DNA from: UBA5266 sp002411545
GTDB lineage: Bacteria > Bacteroidota > Bacteroidia > Bacteroidales > WCHB1-69
DNA length: 39,262 nt
Reading direction: 5' to 3'
NCBI GenBank assembly: GCA_028693085.1
Contig: JAQUWC010000012.1
Coordinates: 1-39,262, forward strand
In this document: piece by piece, positions 8,444 to 16,448 of the stretch
How positions within the stretch are numbered: position 1 is the stretch's first letter
How the letters are laid out: the number at the start of each line of letters is the position of its first letter
The notes under the pieces: generated by a model
What the model saw: the letters and a program-made list of their open reading frames with translations, nothing else
What the model was told of the DNA's origin: nothing
Databases searched by the model: none
Program-made: the position numbers and the translations under genes

Positions 8444-9016
8444 TTAAACAAGACCTGCAAAACCCATAAAAGCAAGGGATAAGATGCCTGCCGTGATCAA
8501 TGCGATAGGGGATCCTTTCATGGCTTTGGGGATGTTTGCCAATTCCATTTGTTCGCGTAAGCCTGCAAAAATAATTAAGGCTAATCCATATCACAAAGCT
8601 GTGGCTATTGTAAAGACTAAACCTCCCACTAAATTATAATTCTGTTGTATAACCATAATAGCAACTCCCAATACAGCACAGTTGGTAGTAATTAAGGGTA
8701 AAAACACGCCTAAAGCTTGGTAAAGAGGGGGTGCAATTTTCTTTAGTATGATTTCAACCATTTGAACTAAAGCCGCTATCACTAAAATAAAAGAAATGGT
8801 TTGTAGAAATCCTAACCCAAATGGATTTAGTAAATATTCTTGTATGATAAAAGTCACAAAAGTGGCTAATGTCATGACGAAAACCACTGCTCCCGACATT
8901 CCTACGGCCGTACTAATTTTGTTGGATACACCCAAAAACGGACATATACCGAGAAATTGTGCTAAAACAATATTGTTGACTAAAATGGCTCCGATAATAA
9001 TGATGATAAATTCCAT
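8444..9016 (-). pseudogene. rnfA: RnfA, ion-translocating oxidoreductase subunit A, interrupted by an in-frame TGA
   Basis: The intact frame from ATG 9016 to TAA 8444 has 190 positions, the normal RnfA length, but codon 142 (8591-8593) is TGA. Before it lie 141 residues with the expected start (ILVNNIVLAQFLGICPFLGV) and five membrane segments, ending FTIATAL. After the TGA the same frame continues YGLALIIFAGLREQMELANI, then PKAMKGSPIALITAG and LAFMGFAGLV, the normal RnfA C-terminus. Relatives have Gly-Phe at the TGA-Tyr site, so GGA to TGA is a one-base change. RnfA with RnfE forms the membrane channel around the intramembrane iron-sulfur centre. Either the gene is newly inactivated, or TGA is read through, or the base is a sequence error. 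It is 12 bases downstream of rnfE. Confidence 0.88.
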
Positions 9017-9028
9017 ATCTGTATTATT

Positions 9029-9613
9029 TTAAGCGGTTTTTTTTAAAGAGTTGATAATTCCGATGATAAGGCCTAAGGCAAGAAATGCTCCCGGTGCTAA
9101 CACAAAAACCAATATGCCGTCGGTAGGGATAAGTTTTAATCCGAAGATAGAATAGGCTCCAAACAATTCTCGTGTTGCTCCCAATAATGTGAGTGCTAAT
9201 GTAAATCCTAGTCCCATGCCTAAACCATCTATGAATGATGAAAATACATTGTTTTTAGAGGCAAATGCTTCTGCTCTGCCTAGTATGATACAGTTAACAA
9301 CAATCAACGGTATAAATAATCCTAAACTGGCATATAACGACGGAACATATGCTTCCATAACCATTTGGACAATGGTAACTAAAGATGCAATGACTACAAT
9401 AAATGCGGGAATACGCACTTTATCGGGAATTAATGTTTTAAGTAATGAAATGATTACGTTTGATAAACTTAATACAAACAGTGTGGCTAATCCCATTCCT
9501 AATCCATTGATTGCTGATGTTGTAACTCCCAAAGTTGGACACATTCCCAGCAACAACACAAAAACAGGGTTTTCTTTTATTAATCCTTTGGTGAAATTTT
9601 GTAATTGATTCAT
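9029..9613 (-). CDS. rnfE: Electron transport complex subunit RnfE (RsxE)
   Basis: 194 residues with six membrane segments, the normal RnfE size. The start MNQLQNFTKGLIKENPVFVL and the loop LLGMCPTLGVTTSAINGLGMG near residues 22-42 carry the conserved Cys shared by RnfA and RnfE that binds the intramembrane cluster. Further landmarks are LFIPLIVVNCIILGRAEAFA near residue 100 and FIDGLGMGLGFTLAL near residue 130. It is the structural homologue of RnfA, inserted in opposite orientation in the inner membrane. Gaps are 22 bases to rnfG and 12 to rnfA. It appears fully intact, in contrast to rnfA. Confidence 0.95.
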   Translation of the reverse strand: MNQLQNFTKGLIKENPVFVLLLGMCPTLGVTTSAINGLGMGLATLFVLSLSNVIISLLKTLIPDKVRIPAFIVVIASLVTIVQMVMEAYVPSLYASLGLFIPLIVVNCIILGRAEAFASKNNVFSSFIDGLGMGLGFTLALTLLGATRELFGAYSIFGLKLIPTDGILVFVLAPGAFLALGLIIGIINSLKKTA

Positions 9614-9635
9614 CTTTTCTTACCTTAATTATTTG

Positions 9636-10271
9636 TTATTTATCAACACAATTAGTGTTTGTTGTATCTGTTGTGGCATGAGAGCTAAATGCAGCTTTAT
9701 AAGCAGTATTCATGGCATCGCAATAAGCTCTGGAGCTTATGGTAGCTGCCGTAATGGCATCCACGTCGCCACCGTCTTTTTTAACGGTGAGATTATAGGT
9801 TTGTGGATTTTTCCCTTCAAATTGATCTTTAAAGGGACTTTCAGCCATTTTTGTCCCTAATCCCGGTGTTTCGGCATGAGTAAGTACTTGTACTTTATAA
9901 ATACTGCCTTCGGTGGTGAATCCGGCCATTAGCGTGATTTTTCCTGAAAACCCTTTGTTTGTAAATGTTTCAACGGCAACTCCGACTTTTTGTCCGTCTT
10001 TATAAGCATGAAATAGTGTGAGTGAATCGGCATCGGTTTCTTTTCGAAAAGAGCTTTCCTTCTTTTCTTGTTCAATAGGGATTTTTTCTTCTTGAATCTT
10101 ATCGAAAGGAGGTAATACTTCCTTAATGGCATTTTGCTGCTTTTGCAGTTGAGATTGTTCGATGGGTGCTTTGGTAAATCCATACACTGTTGCTAAAGCG
10201 AATGCTGCTACTACGCTTATGATTAATAAGACGAATAACATATTTTTGAAACTTGATTCTATTTTAGCCAT
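9636..10271 (-). CDS. rnfG: Electron transport complex subunit RnfG, FMN-binding
   Basis: 211 residues: an N-terminal membrane anchor (residues about 10-31), a charged linker rich in Lys/Glu/Gln, then the periplasmic FMN-binding domain. Landmarks are HAETPGLGTKM near residue 133 and the flavin attachment site DAITAATISS, where Thr177 is the expected phosphoester-linked residue. The site reads TAAT instead of the more general S/T-G-A-T. The protein passes electrons between the membrane part and RnfD. FMN attachment would need ApbE, which is not in this window. It lies between rnfD (24-base gap) and rnfE. Confidence 0.94.
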   Translation of the reverse strand: MAKIESSFKNMLFVLLIISVVAAFALATVYGFTKAPIEQSQLQKQQNAIKEVLPPFDKIQEEKIPIEQEKKESSFRKETDADSLTLFHAYKDGQKVGVAVETFTNKGFSGKITLMAGFTTEGSIYKVQVLTHAETPGLGTKMAESPFKDQFEGKNPQTYNLTVKKDGGDVDAITAATISSRAYCDAMNTAYKAAFSSHATTDTTNTNCVDK

Positions 10272-10295
10272 ATTGCTATATGTTTTAGTTCTGTG

Positions 10296-11303
10296 TTAAG
10301 CTTTTATTTTTTGTGATCCGAACCGTTTAGGTTTAAATCCTTTATTAATTAATGGTACAAATGCATTCATGATTAAAATGGCAAAGGAAACACCTTCGGG
10401 ATAAGAACCTGCCACACGGATAATAATGGTTAATAGCCCGCAACCTACGCCAAAAATGATTTTTCCCCAATTGCTCATAGGCGACGTAACCATATCGGTA
10501 GCCATAAAAACAGCTCCTAACAATAATCCGCCGGATAATATATGATAGGATGGGGGGATATATAATCCCGGATTTATCCAATGCATCATTGCTGCAAATA
10601 TAAAAGCCGTTCCAATGAATGCAACTGGTATATGCCATGATATTACTTTTCGTATCAACATAAATATACCGCCGGCGATGATAGCCAAAGCAGCCACTTC
10701 ACCCAAAGATCCTCCACGTTCACCCAGCAACATTTGGGCATAAGAGGGTAATGTTTCCATAAGTTGGGATACGTCGTGCCCTTGTGCCAATCCGCTTTTG
10801 ATTATTCCCAAGGGGGTTGCTCCTGTAGTTGCATCGGAAAGAGTGGTGGCTTGGGTAAACCAATGATGTGGTTTTGGCCAAGTGGTCATTTGTTGAGGAA
10901 ATGAAATCAACAGAAATACACGTCCTACCAAAGCGGGATTGAAAAGATTGTTTCCTAAACCTCCATACACCATTTTGCCTAAGCCTATGGCTACCAATGC
11001 GCCTATAATAACTATCCACCAAGGCAAATTGCTCGGCAGGTTAAAAGCCAACAATATGCCGGTTATAATGGCCGAACCGTCGGTTATAGTTGGTGTAATC
11101 TTTAATAGGTATTTCTGAATGATCCATTCGAAAAAAACACAGGATACAACAGCGACTAAGGTAAGCACGATTGCTTGTAATCCGAAGAATAAAAAGGAAA
11201 ATATCATGGTCGGGACTAATGCAATTATGACAGTCCACATGATTTTTTTTACCGATTCTTCGGTGTGAACGTGAGGTGATCCTGAAACTTGTAATAATGC
11301 CAT
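10296..11303 (-). CDS. rnfD: Electron transport complex subunit RnfD, flavinylated membrane protein
   Basis: 335 residues with about nine to ten membrane helices. It begins with the soluble stretch LLQVSGSPHVHTEESVKKIM typical of Bacteroidota RnfD. The covalent FMN site is DATTGATPLG, with Thr163 the modified residue. GGLGNNLFNPALVGRVFLL (about residues 114-132) and DMVTSPMS near residue 270 are further family signatures. RnfD is homologous to NqrB and helps form the ion path. It is 28 bases after rnfC, and looks complete. Confidence 0.95.
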   Translation of the reverse strand: MALLQVSGSPHVHTEESVKKIMWTVIIALVPTMIFSFLFFGLQAIVLTLVAVVSCVFFEWIIQKYLLKITPTITDGSAIITGILLAFNLPSNLPWWIVIIGALVAIGLGKMVYGGLGNNLFNPALVGRVFLLISFPQQMTTWPKPHHWFTQATTLSDATTGATPLGIIKSGLAQGHDVSQLMETLPSYAQMLLGERGGSLGEVAALAIIAGGIFMLIRKVISWHIPVAFIGTAFIFAAMMHWINPGLYIPPSYHILSGGLLLGAVFMATDMVTSPMSNWGKIIFGVGCGLLTIIIRVAGSYPEGVSFAILIMNAFVPLINKGFKPKRFGSQKIKA

Positions 11304-11331
11304 ATTTTTATTTTCTTATTGTTCTACAATT

Positions 11332-12663
11332 TTATTTTGTATTGCGTGCACGTATCATTGCACCGGTTTTATTTTTGCCTAAACGGATATGATCCAATAA
11401 AGGTCGGGATGAGGGGCAGGAAAATTGGCAGCATCCGCATTCGATGCAATCCATTACATGTTCTTTTTCCATATCTTCCCATCGGGCGGCTTCGGAAAGA
11501 GGTGCCAGCAAATAAGGTTCCAATCCCATAGGGCAAGCTTCTACGCATTTGCCACATCGTATGCAATTAATGCTTTCTTTGCGTTTTCCTTCTTTATTAT
11601 TAATGATTAGTAGGCATGAAAATCCTTTGCTTGTAAAAGCATCCCTATTCGCAATGGCTTTGCCCATCATAGGTCCGCCGGAAATAAGTTTTTCGGTATC
11701 TTCGGGCAAACCGCCGTTGGCTTCAATGATATTTTGGATCGGAGTGCCTAATCGTACTAAGTAGTTTTTAGGCGTTTGGATCGATTTGCCTGTATATGAT
11801 AAGAAATTAGAAATTAATGGTTTGTTTTTTTGAACGGCTTCGTAAACAGCATAGGACGTACATACATTGTTTACAATACAGCCTACATCAATGGGTAATT
11901 TGCCCGAAGGAACTTCGCGTCCGGTGATGGCTTTTATCAATTGTTTTTCGGCGCCTTGCGGATATTTGGTTCGTAAGGTATGTATTTCTACTCCTTGATA
12001 GTTTTTAGCGGTTTGTGTTAGTTTCTCAATGGCTTCGGCTTTGTTGTGTTCCACCCCTATATGTAGAGTGGGTAGTTGTAAAGCATCGCGCAGTATGCAG
12101 GCACCAATGAGAAATTCTTCGGTGCGTTCGAGCATAACTCTATTGTCGATAGAGATATAGGGTTCACATTCGGCGGCATTGATAATCATATATTCGGCTT
12201 TTTTGCCTTGTGGAACCATAAACTTAACATGGGTAGGAAAACATGCACCACCTAATCCTACAATGCCTTTTTCTTTGATTTTTTCGATGATTTCAGCCGG
12301 AGACAATCGGATTTCTCTTTTAATTTCAGGGCTTTTGTCAATGTCGTCTTCCCATTCGTCGCCCTCCACATCGATAACAATGGCTGTTTTCTTGTAGCCG
12401 GTGATATCGGCTACGGCATCTATTTTATTAATAGTTCCTGAATAGGGAGAATGTAAATTGGCTGAAATAAAAGCTTCCCCTTTGGCTAATAACTGGCCGA
12501 CTTTCACTTTGTCGCCTTTGGCTACCACTACCGTCGATGGAGCTCCCAAGTGTTGGGTTGCATATAGTACGGCTTGTGTGGGTAAAGGAAACTCTTCAAT
12601 CTGTGATGAATGTGCAAATTTATTATTTTCGGGATGAATACCACCTAGTCTAAACGTTTTCAC
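11332..12663 (-). CDS. rnfC: Electron transport complex subunit RnfC, NADH/ferredoxin-facing Fe-S and FMN subunit
   Basis: 443 residues from a GTG start at 12663 that gives VKTFRLGGIHPEN, the usual RnfC beginning. A longer in-frame ATG at 12753 would add 30 unmatched residues, and a -7 promoter box lies between the two, so GTG is preferred. The N-terminal part is the barrel-sandwich and FMN/NADH-binding SLBB-type region (GLGGACFPTHVKF near residue 135, AECEPY near 165). Two 4Fe-4S sites follow: CIRCGKCVEACP from about residue 367 and CIECGCCQFSCP from about 406. This is the peripheral cytoplasmic subunit that exchanges electrons with NAD+. It is the first gene of the operon; rnfB, which normally precedes it, is absent. 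Confidence 0.94.
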   Translation of the reverse strand: MKTFRLGGIHPENNKFAHSSQIEEFPLPTQAVLYATQHLGAPSTVVVAKGDKVKVGQLLAKGEAFISANLHSPYSGTINKIDAVADITGYKKTAIVIDVEGDEWEDDIDKSPEIKREIRLSPAEIIEKIKEKGIVGLGGACFPTHVKFMVPQGKKAEYMIINAAECEPYISIDNRVMLERTEEFLIGACILRDALQLPTLHIGVEHNKAEAIEKLTQTAKNYQGVEIHTLRTKYPQGAEKQLIKAITGREVPSGKLPIDVGCIVNNVCTSYAVYEAVQKNKPLISNFLSYTGKSIQTPKNYLVRLGTPIQNIIEANGGLPEDTEKLISGGPMMGKAIANRDAFTSKGFSCLLIINNKEGKRKESINCIRCGKCVEACPMGLEPYLLAPLSEAARWEDMEKEHVMDCIECGCCQFSCPSSRPLLDHIRLGKNKTGAMIRARNTK

Positions 12664-12700
12664 ACTATTGAGATTTATTAGAAATAATATTTTAGGTTTG

Positions 12701-12708
12701 CAAAAGTA
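12701..12708 (-). promoter_or_regulatory. -7 box of the rnf operon promoter
   Basis: TACTTTTG on the minus strand matches TAnnTTTG and is followed by GC, as in strong Bacteroidota promoters. Transcription would start near 12694, about 30 bases before the GTG at 12663. This excludes the upstream ATG at 12753 as the translation start. No clear -33 element is seen. Confidence 0.6.
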
Positions 12709-12753
12709 ACATTTTTTTGTAAGATTGTCTAATAAAACTGAAAAATACTTCAT

Positions 12754-13047
12754 CTTTTTTATAATGCCATGAAAGATGGTGTTGTACGTTGTGAATTTTC
12801 GCCAAAATCGTATTTTGTAATATCTTTACCTAAAGCATAGTTCTAAAGGTGTTTTAAACTAGAAATGCTTAGATTAATCATTCATTTTCGTAGTAGAAAT
12901 TCGGGAATGTTTTAAGATTTAGTGCGGATTGTGAAACACTCCTCATTTTTCACACGTGCTAAATTATTTTTTACGTTAGAAAAAATAATTTTCTAACTAG
13001 AACTTTTTTATTTCTAATTAGAAAAAATATTTTTCATCTTATAAAAA
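12754..13047. other. Gene-free region with palindromes of TTCTAANTAGAA type
   Basis: No ORF of note and no rnfB. The right part holds GTTAGAAAA (12976), TTCTAACTAGAA (12991-13002) and TTCTAATTAGAA (13012-13023). The shared TAGAA half is repeated at exactly 21-base steps (12977, 12998, 13019). Looser copies with TAGAA or TAGATT occur at 12860, 12870 and 12894. The sequence TTAGAAAAaataaTTTTCTAA can also fold as a hairpin. Confidence 0.55.
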
Positions 13048-13482
13048 TCAATCCTTATATTCTAACACAAATAAAACTTCTTTTTCAGCAATTCGATGGA
13101 TGGCTAATTGAGATTGTTGTTTAACATAGTCGAATTTTGAAATCGAGAGGATTTTGGTTTGAGATTCGAATTTTCCTCCATTCATTTCGCCATCTGTGTC
13201 TTTCACTTCAATCACATACGTGATATCTTGAGGCGTTTCGAATAAATATATCCTTTCGAATTTGCCCGATGTGTCGTCTATTCGAAATTGATCAATCTTA
13301 TCATTCTCTTTGTTCGTTATGGTAACCAGCAATTGGTTAATAGGATGATTAAGTATATCGTTGACTTGACCTTTTATTTTCACGCTGGCATAACCTTCTT
13401 CTTTATTACAAGCGGTGAACGTAAGTACACTACATATATTAATGAATAGGATAATATGGGTCAATGCAGTGGAGTGAGGCAT
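13048..13482 (-). CDS. Small putative lipoprotein with carboxypeptidase-regulatory-like domain
   Basis: 144 residues. A hydrophobic N-terminal segment (residues about 8-23) ends in a plausible lipobox FTAC with Cys25 as the lipidated residue. The mature part starts with NKEEGYASVKIKGQVNDILN and then PINQLLVTITNKEND, the pattern of a transthyretin-like/Ig-like surface domain (KGQV...PI..L.VTI). This resembles small lipoproteins that in Bacteroidota accompany radical SAM genes, but none is seen here, so that link is only a remark. It begins 7 bases after the gpsA stop and is probably its cotranscribed partner. Function unknown. Confidence 0.65.
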   Translation of the reverse strand: MPHSTALTHIILFINICSVLTFTACNKEEGYASVKIKGQVNDILNHPINQLLVTITNKENDKIDQFRIDDTSGKFERIYLFETPQDITYVIEVKDTDGEMNGGKFESQTKILSISKFDYVKQQSQLAIHRIAEKEVLFVLEYKD

Positions 13483-13489
13483 GCTAAAT

Positions 13490-14494
13490 TTATTTCATTG
13501 ATTTTAAAAGATTATACATTTCTTGACGAAACATGGCTTTTTCGTATAGGATGCTGAACACAGCATTGATGATTGGGGTGTTAATTTTATATTTCATATT
13601 GATTTCATGGATGCAACGGGTGGCATAATAGCCTTCGGCTACCATTTTCATCTCTAATTGAGCGGTACGTATCGAGTAACCTTGTCCAATCATGACGCCG
13701 AAAGCACGGTTTCGGCTGTGTTGGGAATAGGTGGTTACCAAGAAATCGCCTAAATAGGGAGCGGTATAAAAATTACGATCTTTGTCGGGATGTATGGACG
13801 AAATGAAATGTATCATTTCGTTGATACAGTTCGTGTTAAATAATGCCAAGAGGTTGTCGCCGGCTCCCATTCCTCGAAAAATCCCTGCCGCTAAGGCATA
13901 AATGTTTTTTAAGACAACGGAACATTCGATGCCGAAAATATCGTCCGATACATTCGTACGTACATAATCGCAATTGAAATAATCAGCTACTTCTGCGGCT
14001 AATTCAGGATTCAGAGAGGCGGATGTTAAAAAGGTTAATTTACGCCAAGCGATTTCTTCGGCATGAGAGGGGCCGCTTATGACTCCTAATTGCTGGGGAT
14101 CAACATGAAAATGATTGATTAAATAATCGGTGATAAATTCCATGCGTTCGGGAACAATGCCTTTAATGGCCGATATGATGCTCTTGTTTTCGAAATGTTT
14201 AGGTTCAAGATCCGATATAGTCCTATGCAAATATGCCGAAGGGATAACCATGATAATGATATCAGCTTTTGAAACGGTTTTCACCAAATCGTTCGATACT
14301 TTTACGTGTTTGGGATCAATGGCAACAGAGCTTAAATACATACAATTACGTCCGTTGTTTTGTACACTTTCAATCACTTCGGGCTCTCTTACCCACCAAT
14401 AAATCGAGGGAAGATTATCCGATAAAATCTTCACAATGGCGGTAGCCCAACTACCACTGCCAATTACAGCAACTTTCCGTTTGAATAGGTTCAT
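13490..14494 (-). CDS. gpsA: NAD(P)H-dependent glycerol-3-phosphate dehydrogenase
   Basis: 334 residues, the normal GpsA length. The Rossmann motif at residues 11-17 is GSGSWA, close to the usual GAGSWG but with Ala for the last Gly. Other landmarks are SAIKGI near residue 108, SGPSHAEEI near 140, and the catalytic region IECSVVLKNIYALAAGIFRG cut near residues 188-207, with the active-site Lys in VLKN. It reduces dihydroxyacetone phosphate to sn-glycerol-3-phosphate for phospholipids in the cytoplasm. A -7 box (TATATTTG) lies about 27 bases upstream of the ATG. The downstream gene is the small lipoprotein. Confidence 0.94.
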   Translation of the reverse strand: MNLFKRKVAVIGSGSWATAIVKILSDNLPSIYWWVREPEVIESVQNNGRNCMYLSSVAIDPKHVKVSNDLVKTVSKADIIIMVIPSAYLHRTISDLEPKHFENKSIISAIKGIVPERMEFITDYLINHFHVDPQQLGVISGPSHAEEIAWRKLTFLTSASLNPELAAEVADYFNCDYVRTNVSDDIFGIECSVVLKNIYALAAGIFRGMGAGDNLLALFNTNCINEMIHFISSIHPDKDRNFYTAPYLGDFLVTTYSQHSRNRAFGVMIGQGYSIRTAQLEMKMVAEGYYATRCIHEINMKYKINTPIINAVFSILYEKAMFRQEMYNLLKSMK

Positions 14495-14520
14495 CGTTTT
14501 CTCTTACATTTGAATTTTGG

Positions 14521-14528
14521 CAAATATA
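14521..14528 (-). promoter_or_regulatory. -7 box of the gpsA promoter
   Basis: TATATTTG on the minus strand, followed by CC; predicted transcription start near 14514, giving a leader of about 20 bases to the gpsA ATG at 14494. No good -33 match was found. Confidence 0.5.
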
Positions 14529-14699
14529 GAATTTTTATGCTTATCTTTTTTGTTTTTTTTAGATATTTTTTTAGCGAAAATGAATGCCATGTTATGAAAC
14601 ATAGATTTTGTGAATATTTTATTGGATAGAAAAAACGTCAACATGTGAAAAGGAAAACATTTCTACTTATCCATATGTTTTTTGATTGGATAATTTTAG

Positions 14700-14707
14700 T
14701 ATTTTTG
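14700..14707 (+). promoter_or_regulatory. -7 box before the YD-repeat gene
   Basis: TATTTTTG followed by CC, 23 bases before the ATG at 14731; fits TAnnTTTG. The nearest upstream TTTG (14681-14684) is only 15 bases away, shorter than the usual 19-21, so the -33 part is uncertain. Confidence 0.45.
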
Positions 14708-14730
14708 CCGCTTAAAAATCAAGATTAACG

Positions 14731-15642
14731 ATGAAGCCGAAAATTAAATCAATCACCAAATATCTCACGACTTATAATAGGGTAAATACTTACGATGATA
14801 CGATTGTAGAAGATAAACGCATGATAGCTTATGCGGCATATGATCCGAATGGAAACCTGTGTTGTGATAAAACATATAATACAGATGGTCATTGCGAAAA
14901 TATGATACAAAGGAATTACAATGAAAAGAATCAATTGATAGAAGAGTCTTTTTATGATGGTATTGAAGAGGTTTCCTATGAGTCGAGAACCTATTCCTTT
15001 GGTGAAAACGACTTAATATGTGCATGTAAAGTAAAGTATAGCGAAGAGGAAATTCTTGAAAAGTTTGTCTATGACGATGAGGATAAATTGATAGAAAAGC
15101 ATATTGTTTACGCTGATGGCAGTCAGTATTGCGAAAATAAGTATTCATGGAAAGACAAACATCTCGTTGAAGAAATAGAATGTGATGATGAGGATAGTGT
15201 TTGTGTTAGAAAAAAATACTTCTACGATGAACAAGATAGGCTCGTTGTTTTTGAGTTGGAAGAAGTAATGCAAGATAACAAAATGAAGGAAAGCTATGAA
15301 TACGACGAACATGGTCCTGTTGTGCAGAAAACCTATAACTTAAAAGGAGAACTAATGGCAACAAGAACCTATGCCTATAATGAAAACGGATTGATGATAG
15401 AACAGATGATTGAAACGCCTTCCCAGTATATAAAATATGTATATACTTACAGTGATGATGATTTACTTGTTGTAGAAAGCATGTTCAACCACGATGATAG
15501 GGAGCTTTCTCGTCGGGAGATGAAGTATAATGAAAATAAGGATGAAGTAAGTATAAACGTTTATTCCCTTAATATCGTCGATAATAATGATGAATTACTA
15601 CTTGTTGAAAACTATAGCAGCGAATACGAATATTACTCATAA
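14731..15642 (+). CDS. Acidic YD/RHS-like repeat protein, no export signal
   Basis: 303 residues built almost wholly of short repeats of the pattern Y-x-Y-(D/N)-E-x-(D/G/N)-x-L-(I/V)-E, for example YNEKNQLIEES, YDDEDKLIEKH, YDEQDRLVVFE, YAYNENGLMIEQ and YTYSDDDLLVVES. About ten copies spaced 20-25 residues give a beta-strand-rich YD-like ladder. The N-terminus (MKPKIKSITKYLTTYNRV) is basic with no signal peptide or membrane helix, so a cytoplasmic place is likely. The repeats are unusually rich in Asp and Glu. Such proteins in Bacteroidota have no assigned role; no toxin domain or Rhs core is present. It stands alone, convergent with rpmF. Confidence 0.7.
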   Translation: MKPKIKSITKYLTTYNRVNTYDDTIVEDKRMIAYAAYDPNGNLCCDKTYNTDGHCENMIQRNYNEKNQLIEESFYDGIEEVSYESRTYSFGENDLICACKVKYSEEEILEKFVYDDEDKLIEKHIVYADGSQYCENKYSWKDKHLVEEIECDDEDSVCVRKKYFYDEQDRLVVFELEEVMQDNKMKESYEYDEHGPVVQKTYNLKGELMATRTYAYNENGLMIEQMIETPSQYIKYVYTYSDDDLLVVESMFNHDDRELSRREMKYNENKDEVSINVYSLNIVDNNDELLLVENYSSEYEYYS

Positions 15643-15690
15643 CAAAGCCTGTTACCAGTGATATTCGTAAAACGCTAACAGAAAAGCATA

Positions 15691-15876
15691 TTATGCATTC
15701 TTTTTGCTTTCGATAGCCAATTGACCTCTATAATAGCCACATTCGGGACATATTCTATGATATATCACAGCAGCACCACAATTTTTACATTCCATTAATT
15801 GAGGTTCAACAGCTTTATCGTGTGTTCTTCTTTTGTCTCTTCGTGTAGACGAATGTCTGCGTTTTGGATTTGGCAT
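15691..15876 (-). CDS. rpmF: 50S ribosomal protein L32
   Basis: 61 residues, the usual L32 length. It starts MPNPKRRHSSTRRDKRRTHD, the conserved basic arm, followed by the zinc-ribbon pairs CKNC (residues about 31-34) and CPEC (about 44-47), all four Cys present. It is the last gene after yceD, 24 bases downstream, the conserved yceD-rpmF pair. In many Bacteroidota fatty-acid genes follow; here the next gene is convergent. Confidence 0.97.
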   Translation of the reverse strand: MPNPKRRHSSTRRDKRRTHDKAVEPQLMECKNCGAAVIYHRICPECGYYRGQLAIESKKNA

Positions 15877-15900
15877 GATGTATGTATTTTCTATATATTT

Positions 15901-16431
15901 TTATAAATGAATTTCTTTTAAGGCTTCCCATCGTGGGTCAATTTCCGGTTTAGTGCTTTGACTGCTCTTTTCTAAGTATTGAATCATAATGTCGTTGCAT
16001 GTTTGATTCATCTCAGGATGTGTTTTTCTCATAGGTAAACTGGCATATAAAACTTCATATAAAAACTGCTCGACATTATATTGGTGTTCGTTTGGATTAA
16101 CATATGCAATGTTTTCATCCTCACTCTCTCTATGCTCTTGGGATGTTTTTAAAATCAACTCTTCTTTGATATGGATAGGATAAGTTAAATCTTCTAAACA
16201 TATATCGCAACTTACGATTAAGGTGCCTTTTAGGTCGAAATCGAAAACTGCCATGGTTTCGCTTTTGTGTACCGTTAAACAGATCTGAATATCCGCATCT
16301 TTAATTTCATCGTTTGCATGCTTTAAAAAGAATGTTTTATCTATATTCAATACAAATTCATGCAAGCCTATTCCAAGCGTACTGAACTTAATATCAAATT
16401 GTTTAAAATATTTAGTCTCTTCCACAACCAT
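15901..16431 (-). CDS. yceD: YceD/DUF177 family protein (23S rRNA accumulation)
   Basis: 176 residues from the ATG at 16431 (MVVEETKYFKQFDIKFS). An earlier in-frame ATG at 16473 would add 14 residues, but it precedes the predicted transcription start, so the shorter form is chosen. The family signature is CDICLEDLTYPI near the middle (CxxC-like pair with only part of the usual C-x-R-C-L form), plus the acidic stretch with EDENIAYVNPNEHQYNVEQFLYE and the closing DPRWEALKEI. YceD acts in ribosome assembly or 23S rRNA level, and pairs with rpmF across bacteria. Family call firm from motif and neighbour. Confidence 0.88.
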   Translation of the reverse strand: MVVEETKYFKQFDIKFSTLGIGLHEFVLNIDKTFFLKHANDEIKDADIQICLTVHKSETMAVFDFDLKGTLIVSCDICLEDLTYPIHIKEELILKTSQEHRESEDENIAYVNPNEHQYNVEQFLYEVLYASLPMRKTHPEMNQTCNDIMIQYLEKSSQSTKPEIDPRWEALKEIHL

Positions 16432-16448
16432 CCGTAATTTTCGAGATG

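Noticed and set aside
8591..8593. Selenocysteine or a recoded genetic code as cause of the TGA in rnfA
   Set aside because: RnfA homologues have Gly here, not Cys or Sec; no selenocysteine element is seen, and TGA acts as a stop in another gene of this window.
8379..8594. A separate 71-residue ORF overlapping the end of rnfA
   Set aside because: It is in the wrong frame; the correct frame after the TGA gives the RnfA C-terminus.
10345..11238. Minus-strand ORFs of 97, 100 and 65 codons within rnfD
   Set aside because: They are shifted-frame shadows of rnfD, which is itself complete and well conserved.
12664..12753. The longer N-terminus of RnfC starting at ATG 12753
   Set aside because: The extra 30 residues do not match RnfC, and a -7 promoter box lies inside this stretch.
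12841..13025. A CRISPR array before rnfC, because of the repeated TAGAA motifs
   Set aside because: Repeats are short palindromes without unique spacers of 30 bases, and no cas gene is near. The same holds for 25850-25995.
15643..15690. A hairpin CTGTTA...TAACAG between the convergent YD-repeat gene and rpmF
   Set aside because: The stem is only about six base pairs and no T run follows on either strand, so it is not called as a terminator.
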